DNA of 32,220 nucleotides, taken from assembly GCF_010993965.1 (NCBI RefSeq), contig NZ_WIXM01000036.1, forward strand, positions 1-32,220, given 5' to 3'. Within the stretch, counting starts at the first letter, position 1; every line of letters begins with the position of its first letter. Positions 25,102 through 32,220 of the stretch are shown piece by piece. The DNA is from Gracilibacillus sp. YIM 98692 (GTDB lineage: Bacteria > Bacillota > Bacilli > Bacillales > Amphibacillaceae). Position numbers and translations under genes: made by a program. The notes below the pieces were generated by a model that was given only the letters and a program-made list of their open reading frames with translations, was not told the DNA's origin and did no database searches.

Positions 25102-26111
25102 TGTAAAACCCCCATTTTCATTTTTTTCTTTACTTCTGATGACTTGTAAATCAAATCGATCATTTCCATTGATACATGCGCATCTTTCACACGAATATAA
25201 TTGGATCCATCTTGTTTTATCTGTTGATAAAATTGATCAATTAATTTAGCATGACTAGCACCGTAATAAAATTTAGAGCCAGGTAGCTTTTGATCTTCGA
25301 TGATAACTTGCTTTTTTCCATCTTGATCTGTAAGAGTTAAGATACTATCCTTCACGGTTAATCTTGCGTTTTCTAATAACACTTGAAATTCAACCGAATC
25401 ATTTTCAGCATTTGATAAGGTCGCAAAAAATAATCCTGTCGCACCACTTTGGAAGTGAATATGTGCAGTAGCAGTATCTTCTATATCTAACCCGTAATCT
25501 AATAAGCGATCTACCGACCCACGAATAGACTTGATTTCACCTCCGAACAGCTGTAACAAGTCCAATGTATGAATCGATTGGTTAATCATCACACCGCCAC
25601 CAGCTGTATTCATTGCACCACGCCATGGTTTGCTCTCATAGTAGGACTTAGGACGACGCCATGTCACAAGTCCTTTTAAACCAAGCACCTTTCCGTATGT
25701 TCCACTAGCAATAATGGATGCAATTTCTTCCATCGTCTCATTTAAACGATTTTGCAAACTTACGCCAATCTTCACATTTGGGTAGTCTTTTTCCAGTTTT
25801 ACTAGAGCACGGCTGTCGTCCATATTATGAGCAAGTGGTTTTTCCAAAATAACATGTATATCGTTTTCTGCCGCTGCTTTTGTTACCGGATAATGTAGGT
25901 GATGTGGCAAACAAATATGCACACAGTCTAAATCTGCTTCCGTCAACATTTCATGATAATTAGTGTAAAATGGTATGTCTTTTACCATGTTCTGTTTGGA
26001 TTCATCAATATCACACAATGCAACAAGCTGAGTATTTTCTTGTCGCTTAATAGTAGACAGGTGAATTGTTGAAATATCTCCAAGTCCGATAACTCCTATT
26101 CGCAACACCAT
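25098..26111 (-). CDS. Gfo/Idh/MocA-family oxidoreductase (second of the operon)
   Basis: 337 residues. N-terminal Rossmann motif GVIGLGDIS (6-14), ILEKPLAHN with the conserved Glu90-Lys91-Pro92, and the catalytic segment GGGVMINQSIHTLDLLQLFGG with His182 and Asp185. The standard pattern supports NAD(P)-dependent oxidation of a sugar-type hydroxyl; the substrate is not readable from sequence. ATG 26111 lies behind a strong AGGAGG, 16 bases after the preceding gene, and its end overlaps the isomerase start. Confidence 0.9.
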   Translation of the reverse strand: MVLRIGVIGLGDISTIHLSTIKRQENTQLVALCDIDESKQNMVKDIPFYTNYHEMLTEADLDCVHICLPHHLHYPVTKAAAENDIHVILEKPLAHNMDDSRALVKLEKDYPNVKIGVSLQNRLNETMEEIASIIASGTYGKVLGLKGLVTWRRPKSYYESKPWRGAMNTAGGGVMINQSIHTLDLLQLFGGEIKSIRGSVDRLLDYGLDIEDTATAHIHFQSGATGLFFATLSNAENDSVEFQVLLENARLTVKDSILTLTDQDGKKQVIIEDQKLPGSKFYYGASHAKLIDQFYQQIKQDGSNYIRVKDAHVSMEMIDLIYKSSEVKKKMKMGVLQ

Positions 26112-26127
26112 TTCACACCTCCTTTTT

Positions 26128-27285
26128 TTAAACCTTTAATCCTTGTCTCTCTTGCTCTCTTCTTTTATTTAATTCTTCTAAATATTTATCTTCGTCGATT
26201 GGCAATGCAACCTCTTCTTTTAACCAACTGGATAGGTGCATCGCATTTGCAAGCTCTACACCTTTAATCCCGTCACTACCAGGTGCAACTAGTGGAGTGC
26301 CATCTAGAATATTTGCTGCAAAATTCTCTAATACTGCTACGTGTTGACCTCCCCAAACACTTTCAAACTCTAACACTTCTTCTTCAAAGATAGAGCCAGG
26401 ACCCTCACCTTGGAACAATTTCATCACGTCTTGCATGTCCATGTTGTCGCTCATTTCTTTTTCAGGTGTGTTCAAGCGTTTGATTGATACTTTCTTGCTA
26501 TCATCGACAACGATTTTTCCTTTATCACCATGGATCTCTAAGCGGTCTGTACCCATGACATCGTGTGTACATGTGATGAACACACCTGTTGCACCATTAC
26601 CATAATCGAATACAGTTGTTACATCATCTTCTACTGGGATATTACGCTGATAACCATATTGTGCCTTTGTGTACACTTTTTCCGGCATTCCACACATCCA
26701 TTGTAATAGGTCGATTTGGTGTGGTGCTTGATTAACTAATACACCACCACCTTCACCATCCCATGTAGCTCGCCAAGATCCTGCATCATAATAACCTTGC
26801 GGGCGCCACCAAGTAGTAATGATCCAATTCGTTCTTCTAATTGCTCCAATCTCATCGTTGTCGATAATTTCCTTCACTTTTTGATATAGTTCATTTGTAC
26901 GTTGATTAAACATAATCGCATAAGTTAGTTCGGGTTTTGTTGCTGCAAATTCATTGATTTCTTTCACTTGTTTCGTATATACACCTGCAGGCTTTTCAAG
27001 TAATGCGTGCACATCACGTTTTAAAGATTCCATTCCCATTTCAGGGTGTAGATAGTGTGGGACACAAGTAACGATCGCATTAACATCTCCACTTTCCAAC
27101 ATGTCGATATAGTCATCATAAAAAGGCACACCTGGAAATTCTGTTTCGGCTCTTTCTTTCTTTTCTGGATCATTATCGCAAATTGCTCCAATTTCCATGT
27201 TCGATATACGACCTTCTTTAATAAAGTTCGCATACGCTCCACCTTGTTGACCTAGTCCAATGATACCTAATTTTACTTTTGTCAT
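26128..27285 (-). CDS. Gfo/Idh/MocA-family oxidoreductase (first of the operon)
   Basis: 385 residues, longer than the second gene because of a C-terminal extension (LPIDEDKYLEELNKRREQE). Motifs: GIIGLGQQG (7-15) for NAD(P), LLEKPAG (Glu97-Lys98-Pro99) and GGGVLVNQAPHQIDLLQW with His189 and Asp192. It resembles the second enzyme in the block WRPQGYYDAGSWRA / WRRPKSYYESKPWRG, which suggests related substrates. GGAG precedes the ATG. It is preceded by about 400 bases of decayed DNA that still holds a promoter-like sequence at 27692-27720. Confidence 0.9.
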   Translation of the reverse strand: MTKVKLGIIGLGQQGGAYANFIKEGRISNMEIGAICDNDPEKKERAETEFPGVPFYDDYIDMLESGDVNAIVTCVPHYLHPEMGMESLKRDVHALLEKPAGVYTKQVKEINEFAATKPELTYAIMFNQRTNELYQKVKEIIDNDEIGAIRRTNWIITTWWRPQGYYDAGSWRATWDGEGGGVLVNQAPHQIDLLQWMCGMPEKVYTKAQYGYQRNIPVEDDVTTVFDYGNGATGVFITCTHDVMGTDRLEIHGDKGKIVVDDSKKVSIKRLNTPEKEMSDNMDMQDVMKLFQGEGPGSIFEEEVLEFESVWGGQHVAVLENFAANILDGTPLVAPGSDGIKGVELANAMHLSSWLKEEVALPIDEDKYLEELNKRREQERQGLKV

Positions 27286-27322
27286 TACTCATCACTCCTT
27301 ATATATATATCAAGGCGTTTCT

Positions 27323-27373
27323 GTCGGTATTGTCTTCAGTTTGAAAAACCGACCAAATTATGAAACGTTTTCA
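27323..27373. promoter_or_regulatory. Inverted repeats upstream of the oxidoreductase operon
   Basis: GTCGGT (27323-27328) and ACCGAC (27348-27353) form an inverted repeat with a 19-base gap. Just beyond, TGAAACGTTTTCA (27361-27373) is a near-palindrome of the LacI/CcpA operator type, one base short of a regular cre. Either may be an operator for the operon. No repressor gene is nearby. Confidence 0.35.
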
Positions 27374-27439
27374 AAATCGCATTCATCTGCTATCTGATGA
27401 AGTTATAAAATACCTCAAGCCCCCAATACTTCTAGAGGA

Positions 27440-27504
27440 GTGGCCTTTTACTTTACCAACTTGTCCTTGCAATTGATAATTCACCATTAACTGTTCACCC
27501 ATTT
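27440..27504 (-). pseudogene. Relics of two ABC permease gene ends
   Basis: At 27487-27504 the minus strand reads KWVNS and stop. It shares 14 identical bases (plus strand GTTCACCCATTTTT) with the KKWVNY end of the MalF-type permease at 20974. Directly downstream on the minus strand, 27440-27475 reads QGQVGKVKG, like the IQLGGVKG end of the MalG-type permease at 20121, but its stop codon is lost. Order and strand match the intact pair. Each match is short; order, strand and the flanking promoter and yesL relics make the case. Confidence 0.55.
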
Positions 27505-27691
27505 TTATCACCTTTTTTGATTTACAGAGTAAATTTTATTGTATATGCTAAGATAATAAAATGCCTATCATTGTAAGATTTTCGTTATTTTTTGACTCAT
27601 AGTGCATTGGATTTGCTTTTCTAGTTATTGTGGTATCAAAAAGAACTAAATCAGGGTAATCACTTCACCTCTTTTTCTAAATTGTGATTTT

Positions 27692-27754
27692 ATTGTAGAA
27701 TTTGTATCCATTTACAACAATGAACTATCTTTACTTAAACCATAATATTTTTAC
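27692..27754 (-). promoter_or_regulatory. Surviving promoter region of the deleted transporter copy
   Basis: Minus strand: -35 TTGTTG (27715-27720), 17-bp spacer, -10 TACAAT (27692-27697), a cre-like TGTAAATGGATACA (27703-27716) between them, and direct repeats TATCTTTAC and ATATTTTTAC with a 20-bp step upstream of the -35. All parts align with 21976-22038; the block TTTACAACAAT..ACTAT.TTTAC is identical at 21 of 24 bases. It points at the oxidoreductase operon, about 400 bases away, with no clear terminator between. Confidence 0.6.
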
Positions 27755-27783
27755 CAAAATAATAAATAGATTTTTTTCTATTA

Positions 27784-27902
27784 ATGTTACCTTTATCTCA
27801 GGGCTTGGTATTTTCTTCAGCGTTAGCTTACTAGGTTTGGTGGTATTATCATCTGCTAATACATCTTATCGAAAGGTAAAACTTAAAAGGTGTATCGCTT
27901 GA
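27784..27902 (+). pseudogene. 3' fragment of a second yesL gene
   Basis: The frame reads VTFISGLGIFFSVSLLGL, then VVLSSANTSYRKVK. This matches residues about 169-199 of the intact YesL at 22260-22889 (VTFISGLGIFFSVSILGM, then VILSSAKLAYRKIE). All upstream membrane segments are missing and the preceding residues are unrelated. An ATG at 27702 opens the frame but has no ribosome site. Clearly a deletion remnant. Confidence 0.82.
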
Positions 27903-27920
27903 TTGGCGATACACTTTTTT
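27890..27920 (+). terminator. Terminator of the yesL fragment
   Basis: GTGTATCGC (27890-27898) / GCGATACAC (27906-27914), 7-base loop, then six T. It outlived the gene it served. Confidence 0.8.
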
Positions 27921-27989
27921 GCTTGTTAGAAAATTATATGATATGACATGCGATGAATTGGAAGAAGTAATTGATGAAGACGTCATACT

Positions 27990-28028
27990 AAAAGAAGGAG
28001 TAAGCTCAAATGGCTTACTCCTTCTTTT
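27990..28028. terminator. Long perfect hairpin, bidirectional terminator-like
   Basis: AAAAGAAGGAGTAAGC (27990-28005) / GCTTACTCCTTCTTTT (28013-28028), a perfect 16-bp stem with a 7-base loop and T-rich ends on both strands. No intact gene ends here. The preceding bases 27934-27990 read like a coding remnant (MTCDELEEVIDEDVILKEG). Confidence 0.65.
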
Positions 28029-28178
28029 ATAGTTTTTAGTTTTAAAAGCTACATATGAATAAAGAAAAAAATTTTGATTTGTCATCTATTCTTGTTACAA
28101 ATGAACTTTGAACACTGGCCTACTCAACACTTCTGTTTTATCATACACGTGATCAACAATTTTCTCTGTGATTCTTCC

Positions 28179-29816
28179 CTAATAATATCTTATTATCTTA
28201 TGATTATTAGAAAATACCTCTAAAGTAGGATCAAAATAACGATGTTTAATATTACCTTTTAAATATTCACCATTTTCATATTTATTACTAGAATCCCATG
28301 TTGTATCTAGAATGATCCACCTTCCATCAACAAACGCCTCATTCCAAGCATGATTGGAATCATTATGGTTTACTTCATCCCATCCTTTACCATCTGTACT
28401 AACGCCTAAAGCAAAACCGTTCACTAACTTAGCAGGAATGTCTAATGATTGTAATAGAGCTTCTGTCAATTCCGCATACCCTTGACATACGGCACGCTTT
28501 TTATCTAATGTTGCGATTGCATCCTGTTTTCCATAATCACCTGAATAAAAGGCATCATAATCATAATAAATATTATCAGACACCCAATCATGTATCGCTA
28601 GTACTTTTTCATAATCACTCGTAAGTCCTTCCGTAATTTCATTTGCTAAGTCAGAGATCCTCTCTTCCTCTTCTTCTGACCCTAAATTTAATTCTACATA
28701 ACTATTTTTTACCTCTTGTGATGAATCGAACATTGTGACATTGTTGTCGTAAACAGGAGATTGAGGAAAAAATAATTTATTTTCCTTTTGGTAAAGAGGA
28801 ATACCCCAATGAAAGCCGGGATAAGAACCATATCTTTCTGTACTTACATAAGTATCAATTTCGTATTCTCCTTCAGGCAAATCCATATGTATACTCCCAC
28901 TAAATTCACCACTACTTATTTGGACTAAACTACTTTCCATTGTTTTTCCGCTTTGATGATTCACCTGAAACCATAACCATTTATTATTGCTAATTGTTTC
29001 TCCATAAAATTTGATCGTATTAGAATCAATTAGTTCAATATTAAAATAATCATTTGAATAGTTTGAACTTTTGTAAGTATTAGAACCTTGATTGGTATCC
29101 GAAGTTCCTTTATATTTATCTACTACTTGATCGACATTTATGCTTTGTTCTTTGGCATCTAGGAAACGAGCCAGAATAGCTGCTGTGTGAGCTCTTGTAA
29201 CATCATCTTCTACCAAGTAATAGCCATTGTCACCATTAATGATTTCAGCACTTTTTACGAGTGCGATATAAGGTAAATCTTCTTTTTCCATTTTATCTTT
29301 ATCTTTAAATGGGACATCAATGGTGTCTAGTTGTTTCAAACCTTCGAGTGCATCATTCCAGCTAGAACTATCTTTCGCCAAGGCTTTCGCAATCATTTTC
29401 CCTACATCTAAACGACTCATTTTTTGTTTCGGATGAAATCCGTCTGGATACTCATTTAAATCAATGATACCTAAATCTACTAGTCTATTAATGTGAGGTT
29501 TTGACCAATGTCCATCTGCAATGTCAGAATGTTTAGTTTCTGCTTCAGCATCAATTAAACCAGACAACATTTTACTTACGTGTGCATTGGTCACCTTCCC
29601 ACCAGGCTTAAAGGTTCCGTCTTGATATCCACTGACTACCCCTTTATCTACCATTAAATCAATCACACTTTTCGCCCAGTGGTCTTTAATATCACTAAAC
29701 GAGCCATTCTCATTCACTTTTGCTTCTACAACGTTAGGTGAATGAAGCAAACCACCTAATGGCTGCGTTAAACTTACGGTTAATAATGTTGCTCCAATTA
29801 TTATTAGTTTTTTCAT
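28179..29816 (-). CDS. Secreted SLH-domain protein with transglutaminase-like domain
   Basis: 545 residues. Signal peptide (MKKLIIIGATLLTVSLTQPLGG), then three S-layer-homology domains (about 38-220; motifs FSDIKDHWAKSVIDLMVDKGVVSGYQDGTF and DVTRAHTAAILARFL) that anchor proteins to pyruvylated wall polymer. A beta-rich middle part (about 250-370) is unassigned. The C-terminal transglutaminase-like domain has the full triad: Cys444 (AVCQGYAEL), His489 (NHAWNE) and Asp504 (ILDTTWD). Such domains act as proteases, peptide cross-linkers or amidases; the exact reaction is unknown, but the site is the cell surface. ATG 29816 lies behind AAGGGGTG. Confidence 0.88.
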   Translation of the reverse strand: MKKLIIIGATLLTVSLTQPLGGLLHSPNVVEAKVNENGSFSDIKDHWAKSVIDLMVDKGVVSGYQDGTFKPGGKVTNAHVSKMLSGLIDAEAETKHSDIADGHWSKPHINRLVDLGIIDLNEYPDGFHPKQKMSRLDVGKMIAKALAKDSSSWNDALEGLKQLDTIDVPFKDKDKMEKEDLPYIALVKSAEIINGDNGYYLVEDDVTRAHTAAILARFLDAKEQSINVDQVVDKYKGTSDTNQGSNTYKSSNYSNDYFNIELIDSNTIKFYGETISNNKWLWFQVNHQSGKTMESSLVQISSGEFSGSIHMDLPEGEYEIDTYVSTERYGSYPGFHWGIPLYQKENKLFFPQSPVYDNNVTMFDSSQEVKNSYVELNLGSEEEEERISDLANEITEGLTSDYEKVLAIHDWVSDNIYYDYDAFYSGDYGKQDAIATLDKKRAVCQGYAELTEALLQSLDIPAKLVNGFALGVSTDGKGWDEVNHNDSNHAWNEAFVDGRWIILDTTWDSSNKYENGEYLKGNIKHRYFDPTLEVFSNNHKIIRYY

Positions 29817-30133
29817 AAAAACACCCCTTGGTACAAATACTTCTTATAAGCTGGAATTGGAATTTATTCACTTCCCAAGCACAAAAAACACAATACGAAT
29901 ATTATGTTTTTGATATAGATTATATTTTAGCAAGAACCAGCACACATGTCTATTGAACTATTTCTATTATAGTAAAATTGTATTATTTTATTTATTAACG
30001 CAATTCCACATAACCATTTGTCAATATATTGCCCTATTAATCTACACGATACAGTAAATACTTTGATAGTTTTTATTCATCTTTGGTAACATCCCTTCAC
30101 ACAATCCTATAGCCTGTACACATGTCAAGCATG
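29817..30133. other. Intergenic region between the two SLH genes
   Basis: About 320 bases, AT-rich, no reading frame of interest. On the minus strand TATAAT occurs in AAAATATAATCT (near 29919-29930) with no good -35 at 16-18 bp. It may be part of the promoter of the transglutaminase gene. Confidence 0.3.
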
Positions 30134-30168
30134 AAAAAGACACAAAGATACTATCATCTTTGTGTCTT
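30134..30168 (-). terminator. Terminator of the SLH lytic transglycosylase gene
   Basis: AAGACACAAAGAT (30137-30149) / ATCTTTGTGTCTT (30156-30168), perfect 13-bp stem, 6-base loop, minus-strand T-run. It is the source or sister of the terminator at 12671-12704. Confidence 0.82.
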
Positions 30169-30172
30169 ATTA

Positions 30173-31588
30173 TTATGATTCTACTTCTGTTAAATATCGA
30201 TAAAGGAATAAAGCAAAATGTTCCCGCTTGATCGGGTCATTCGGTTTAAAACTACCGTCCAGATAACCAGTTGTGATTTCGTTAGCTGCTAGTGTGTTAA
30301 TATAACCTTGAGTCTCTGGATGCATGATATCAATATCATTAAATTCCTTGTCTGTATCTCCTTCTAATTCGTATGCTTTGACCATAATTTTTGCCATTTG
30401 TGAACGAGTTAAATTCCCCGCTCTGTTAAAGACTCGGCCATCGTCTTGTCCATTAATAAATCCTAACCGCACTGCTTCAGCAATCGCATCATAGCCATAA
30501 GTTGTGGAGGTTATATCTTCAAAGCCAGGATCTGGAGCATCTGTGTTTTCATAATCTATACCTAATTCTCTCAGTACCATATGAACAGCTTGCAATCTCG
30601 TTACATAATCTTTAGGTTTAAAGGTGCCGTCTTCTTGATATCCATTAATAATATTAAACTTTGTTAAGTAGTAAATCTCATCCTCATAAATATGGATATC
30701 ACTAAACCGGGTATATTCAATAGGTTGATCTGATAAATATGCTGAGGTAATATATCCTTCTTGGGTGCCATTGGAAACCTTATAATAAACAAAGTCATTA
30801 TATAAGCTACTAGATTCAATAGGTTCACTGATAATTTCCCATGATGTATTTCCTTCTACTTTTATTGGATCAGAATCGGAAGGTGCATTTTTCCTAAAGT
30901 TGACATCTCCATCTCTTCCATCTACATAAACGGTGTCGCCTTGTTCATACATTTGTCTAGATGATGTTCTAACATTTGTTTCATAGTCACGTCCATCAGC
31001 AAAAACAATTAATTCACTATCCTCTTCATATTTCAATTCGAATTTTGGAAATAAAAAGTATGGATGTGAAAATTCTAGGAAGGAAGATGAGCCAATACGA
31101 TTAAACACCTTTTCTGCATATGCAGTTTTCGGATGGATATTAGGATCATTTCGCTCCGACAAACCGTTATACGCCATAACGGCAAAATACCAATTCTCTA
31201 GTGTATCACTCGAGTTATCATTGATAGATGGAATATAGCTTAAGTTTCGCTTATTTTTCAGCACTTTTGCCGCTATCTCAATATTATAATCGATATCCGT
31301 TTTTAACCGTTCCTCGTCTACTTCTAAGTCAATATTATCAGGCGTCACCTGCATGACTCCTATACCGCCATCATCCGATATATTAGGCTCCCCGTCTTCA
31401 TTAAAATGCTCATAATCGGTTTCGATAAACGAAATCGCTTTTAAAACTTCGGGCGGTACCTCCTCCTCTATTGCAACACTCGTAATCTTTTCTTTTATTT
31501 CAGCTACTGATAGATTACTTGCTTCTGCATATGTAACAGGTGATAGCAAGAAAAATATTAATGCTGACAATAATAATCGCCTCTTCAT
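30173..31588 (-). CDS. Secreted SLH-domain lytic transglycosylase-like protein
   Basis: 471 residues. Signal peptide (LLLSALIFFLLSPVTYAEA). Residues about 25-165 form a lysozyme-like SLT domain: EVLKAISFIETDYE with likely catalytic Glu55, then GGIGVMQVT (75-83) and FAVMAYNG, the usual three motifs. An SH3-like part (about 190-305, DVNFRKNAPS and YKVSNGTQEGYITSAYL) follows. Three SLH domains (about 315-470) contain GYQEDGTFKPKDYVTRLQAVHM and GYLDGSFKPNDPIKREHFALFLYRYL. It should cut peptidoglycan while held on the wall polymer. ATG 31588 is preceded by AAAGGAG. A shrunken copy lies at 12667-13065. Confidence 0.87.
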   Translation of the reverse strand: MKRRLLLSALIFFLLSPVTYAEASNLSVAEIKEKITSVAIEEEVPPEVLKAISFIETDYEHFNEDGEPNISDDGGIGVMQVTPDNIDLEVDEERLKTDIDYNIEIAAKVLKNKRNLSYIPSINDNSSDTLENWYFAVMAYNGLSERNDPNIHPKTAYAEKVFNRIGSSSFLEFSHPYFLFPKFELKYEEDSELIVFADGRDYETNVRTSSRQMYEQGDTVYVDGRDGDVNFRKNAPSDSDPIKVEGNTSWEIISEPIESSSLYNDFVYYKVSNGTQEGYITSAYLSDQPIEYTRFSDIHIYEDEIYYLTKFNIINGYQEDGTFKPKDYVTRLQAVHMVLRELGIDYENTDAPDPGFEDITSTTYGYDAIAEAVRLGFINGQDDGRVFNRAGNLTRSQMAKIMVKAYELEGDTDKEFNDIDIMHPETQGYINTLAANEITTGYLDGSFKPNDPIKREHFALFLYRYLTEVES

Positions 31589-32220
31589 CTATTAATCGCT
31601 CCTTTCTATGATCGTAACTCTATTGTAGTATAAGTTTTTGGCAAATACTAGTAGATTACAATAAAGGTTATTTACCCTTTGTGTAATTGAATATATTCTT
31701 CTTTGCTGTATGAAACATGCTTAACTAAAAGTAAATTGACAAGGCTTCTGCTATTCCAATAACATAGATTGAATATTTTAAACATTAATAGGTTTGTTTC
31801 AACTATTGCAATAGGGCCTGTCGATTCTTCGGTTAAAAGTGAATCCAACATTAAATATCGGAGATGGAATATATGCGCTTGCCGAAACCACATTATAAAA
31901 CCCTGTTAGGAAAATCCTAACAGGGTTTTAATCAGTCATTCGACATATTTCGGGAAGTGACAGGTACCTCACCTTTTTCTATTACCGGATTTTAGCAATA
32001 ATCTTTTACTAATTTTAGTAGATTACTAGCTGTTTTTAGTCTCGGATAGACTTTTTGAAGGCGACAATGATGCGAATTTATTCATTTTTAAAATGCGAAA
32101 ATACACTAATAAATTGGCTTTTTGATGGGTTAATATCAATAATAGAAGTTACCTGTAACTGCTAAACTAAAATAGTCAATTATTGCTCAATAAGATTGAA
32201 CACTTTTCGCCCAAAACATT
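31589..32220. other. Gene-free right end
   Basis: No frame here has family resemblance or a ribosome site. A 73-codon frame on the minus strand (31672-31893) lacks one and is low in credibility; it could be a decayed gene. From 31930 on I see only AT-rich DNA. 31589-31665 matches the upstream region of the pseudogene at 13066-13130. Confidence 0.4.
31897..31929. terminator. Bidirectional rho-independent terminator
   Basis: AAAACCCTGTTAGGA / TCCTAACAGGGTTTT, a perfect 15-bp stem with an AAA loop. The gene it ended is not evident; it may belong to a decayed gene to its left or right. Confidence 0.75.

Noticed and set aside
27361-27373. Full cre site at TGAAACGTTTTCA
   Set aside because: Only the right half fits; one base is missing in the left half, so it is kept only as a weak operator-like palindrome.
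31672-31893. 73-residue minus-strand frame
   Set aside because: No ribosome site, no recognisable motif, and it ends right at ordinary intergenic DNA; at best a decayed gene.

Overview
The window looks like a chromosomal segment of a low-GC, Gram-positive, spore-former-type Bacillaceae, probably a halophilic or alkaliphilic genus near Gracilibacillus, Halobacillus or Amphibacillus. The genus is an inference. The evidence is AT-rich DNA, strong GGAGG ribosome sites, rho-independent terminators after most genes, S-layer-homology (SLH) proteins, very acidic secreted proteins, and a YesL/YesM/YesN-type sugar locus of the kind known from Bacillus subtilis. No rRNA, tRNA, CRISPR array, transposase or phage gene was seen.

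Layout. (1) 1-720 holds no convincing gene: a terminator from an upstream gene and three copies of a roughly 110-base imperfect palindrome; a fourth, inverted copy lies at 8058-8180. (2) 730-12666 is a cell-surface region: an OatA-like acyltransferase with an SGNH domain, a large secreted glucosaminidase with six SH3-like repeats, an O-antigen-ligase-like membrane protein, a GNAT acetyltransferase, a small hydrophilic protein, and two divergent membrane acyltransferases. (3) 12667-13065 is an internally deleted copy of the SLH lytic transglycosylase gene at 30173-31588. (4) 13259-22889 is a glucuronide-uptake locus. Two ABC permeases, a lipoprotein binding protein, a YesM-like sensor kinase, a YesN-like response regulator and a GH2 beta-glucuronidase are read leftward; yesL is read rightward from the same intergenic region. 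(5) 23113-27285 is a compact leftward operon of three Gfo/Idh/MocA oxidoreductases and one TIM-barrel isomerase/epimerase. (6) 27440-27902 is the scar of a second, deleted ABC-permease/yesL divergent unit. (7) 28179-31588 holds two secreted SLH enzymes, a transglutaminase-like protein and a lytic transglycosylase.

How it may work. The sensor kinase and AraC-type regulator probably sense an extracellular glucuronide and activate the permease promoter through direct repeats just upstream of its -35 box. A good cre site between -35 and -10 would add CcpA repression. The ABC importer, which lacks its own ATPase, delivers the glycoside to the cytoplasmic glucuronidase. The oxidoreductase/isomerase operon would handle the sugar or oxidise glycosides before cleavage. 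That operon may now be driven by the surviving promoter of the deleted transporter copy. The most informative signal is the comparison between the intact and decayed copies: operator repeats, promoter and cre-like element line up at the same spacing in both.
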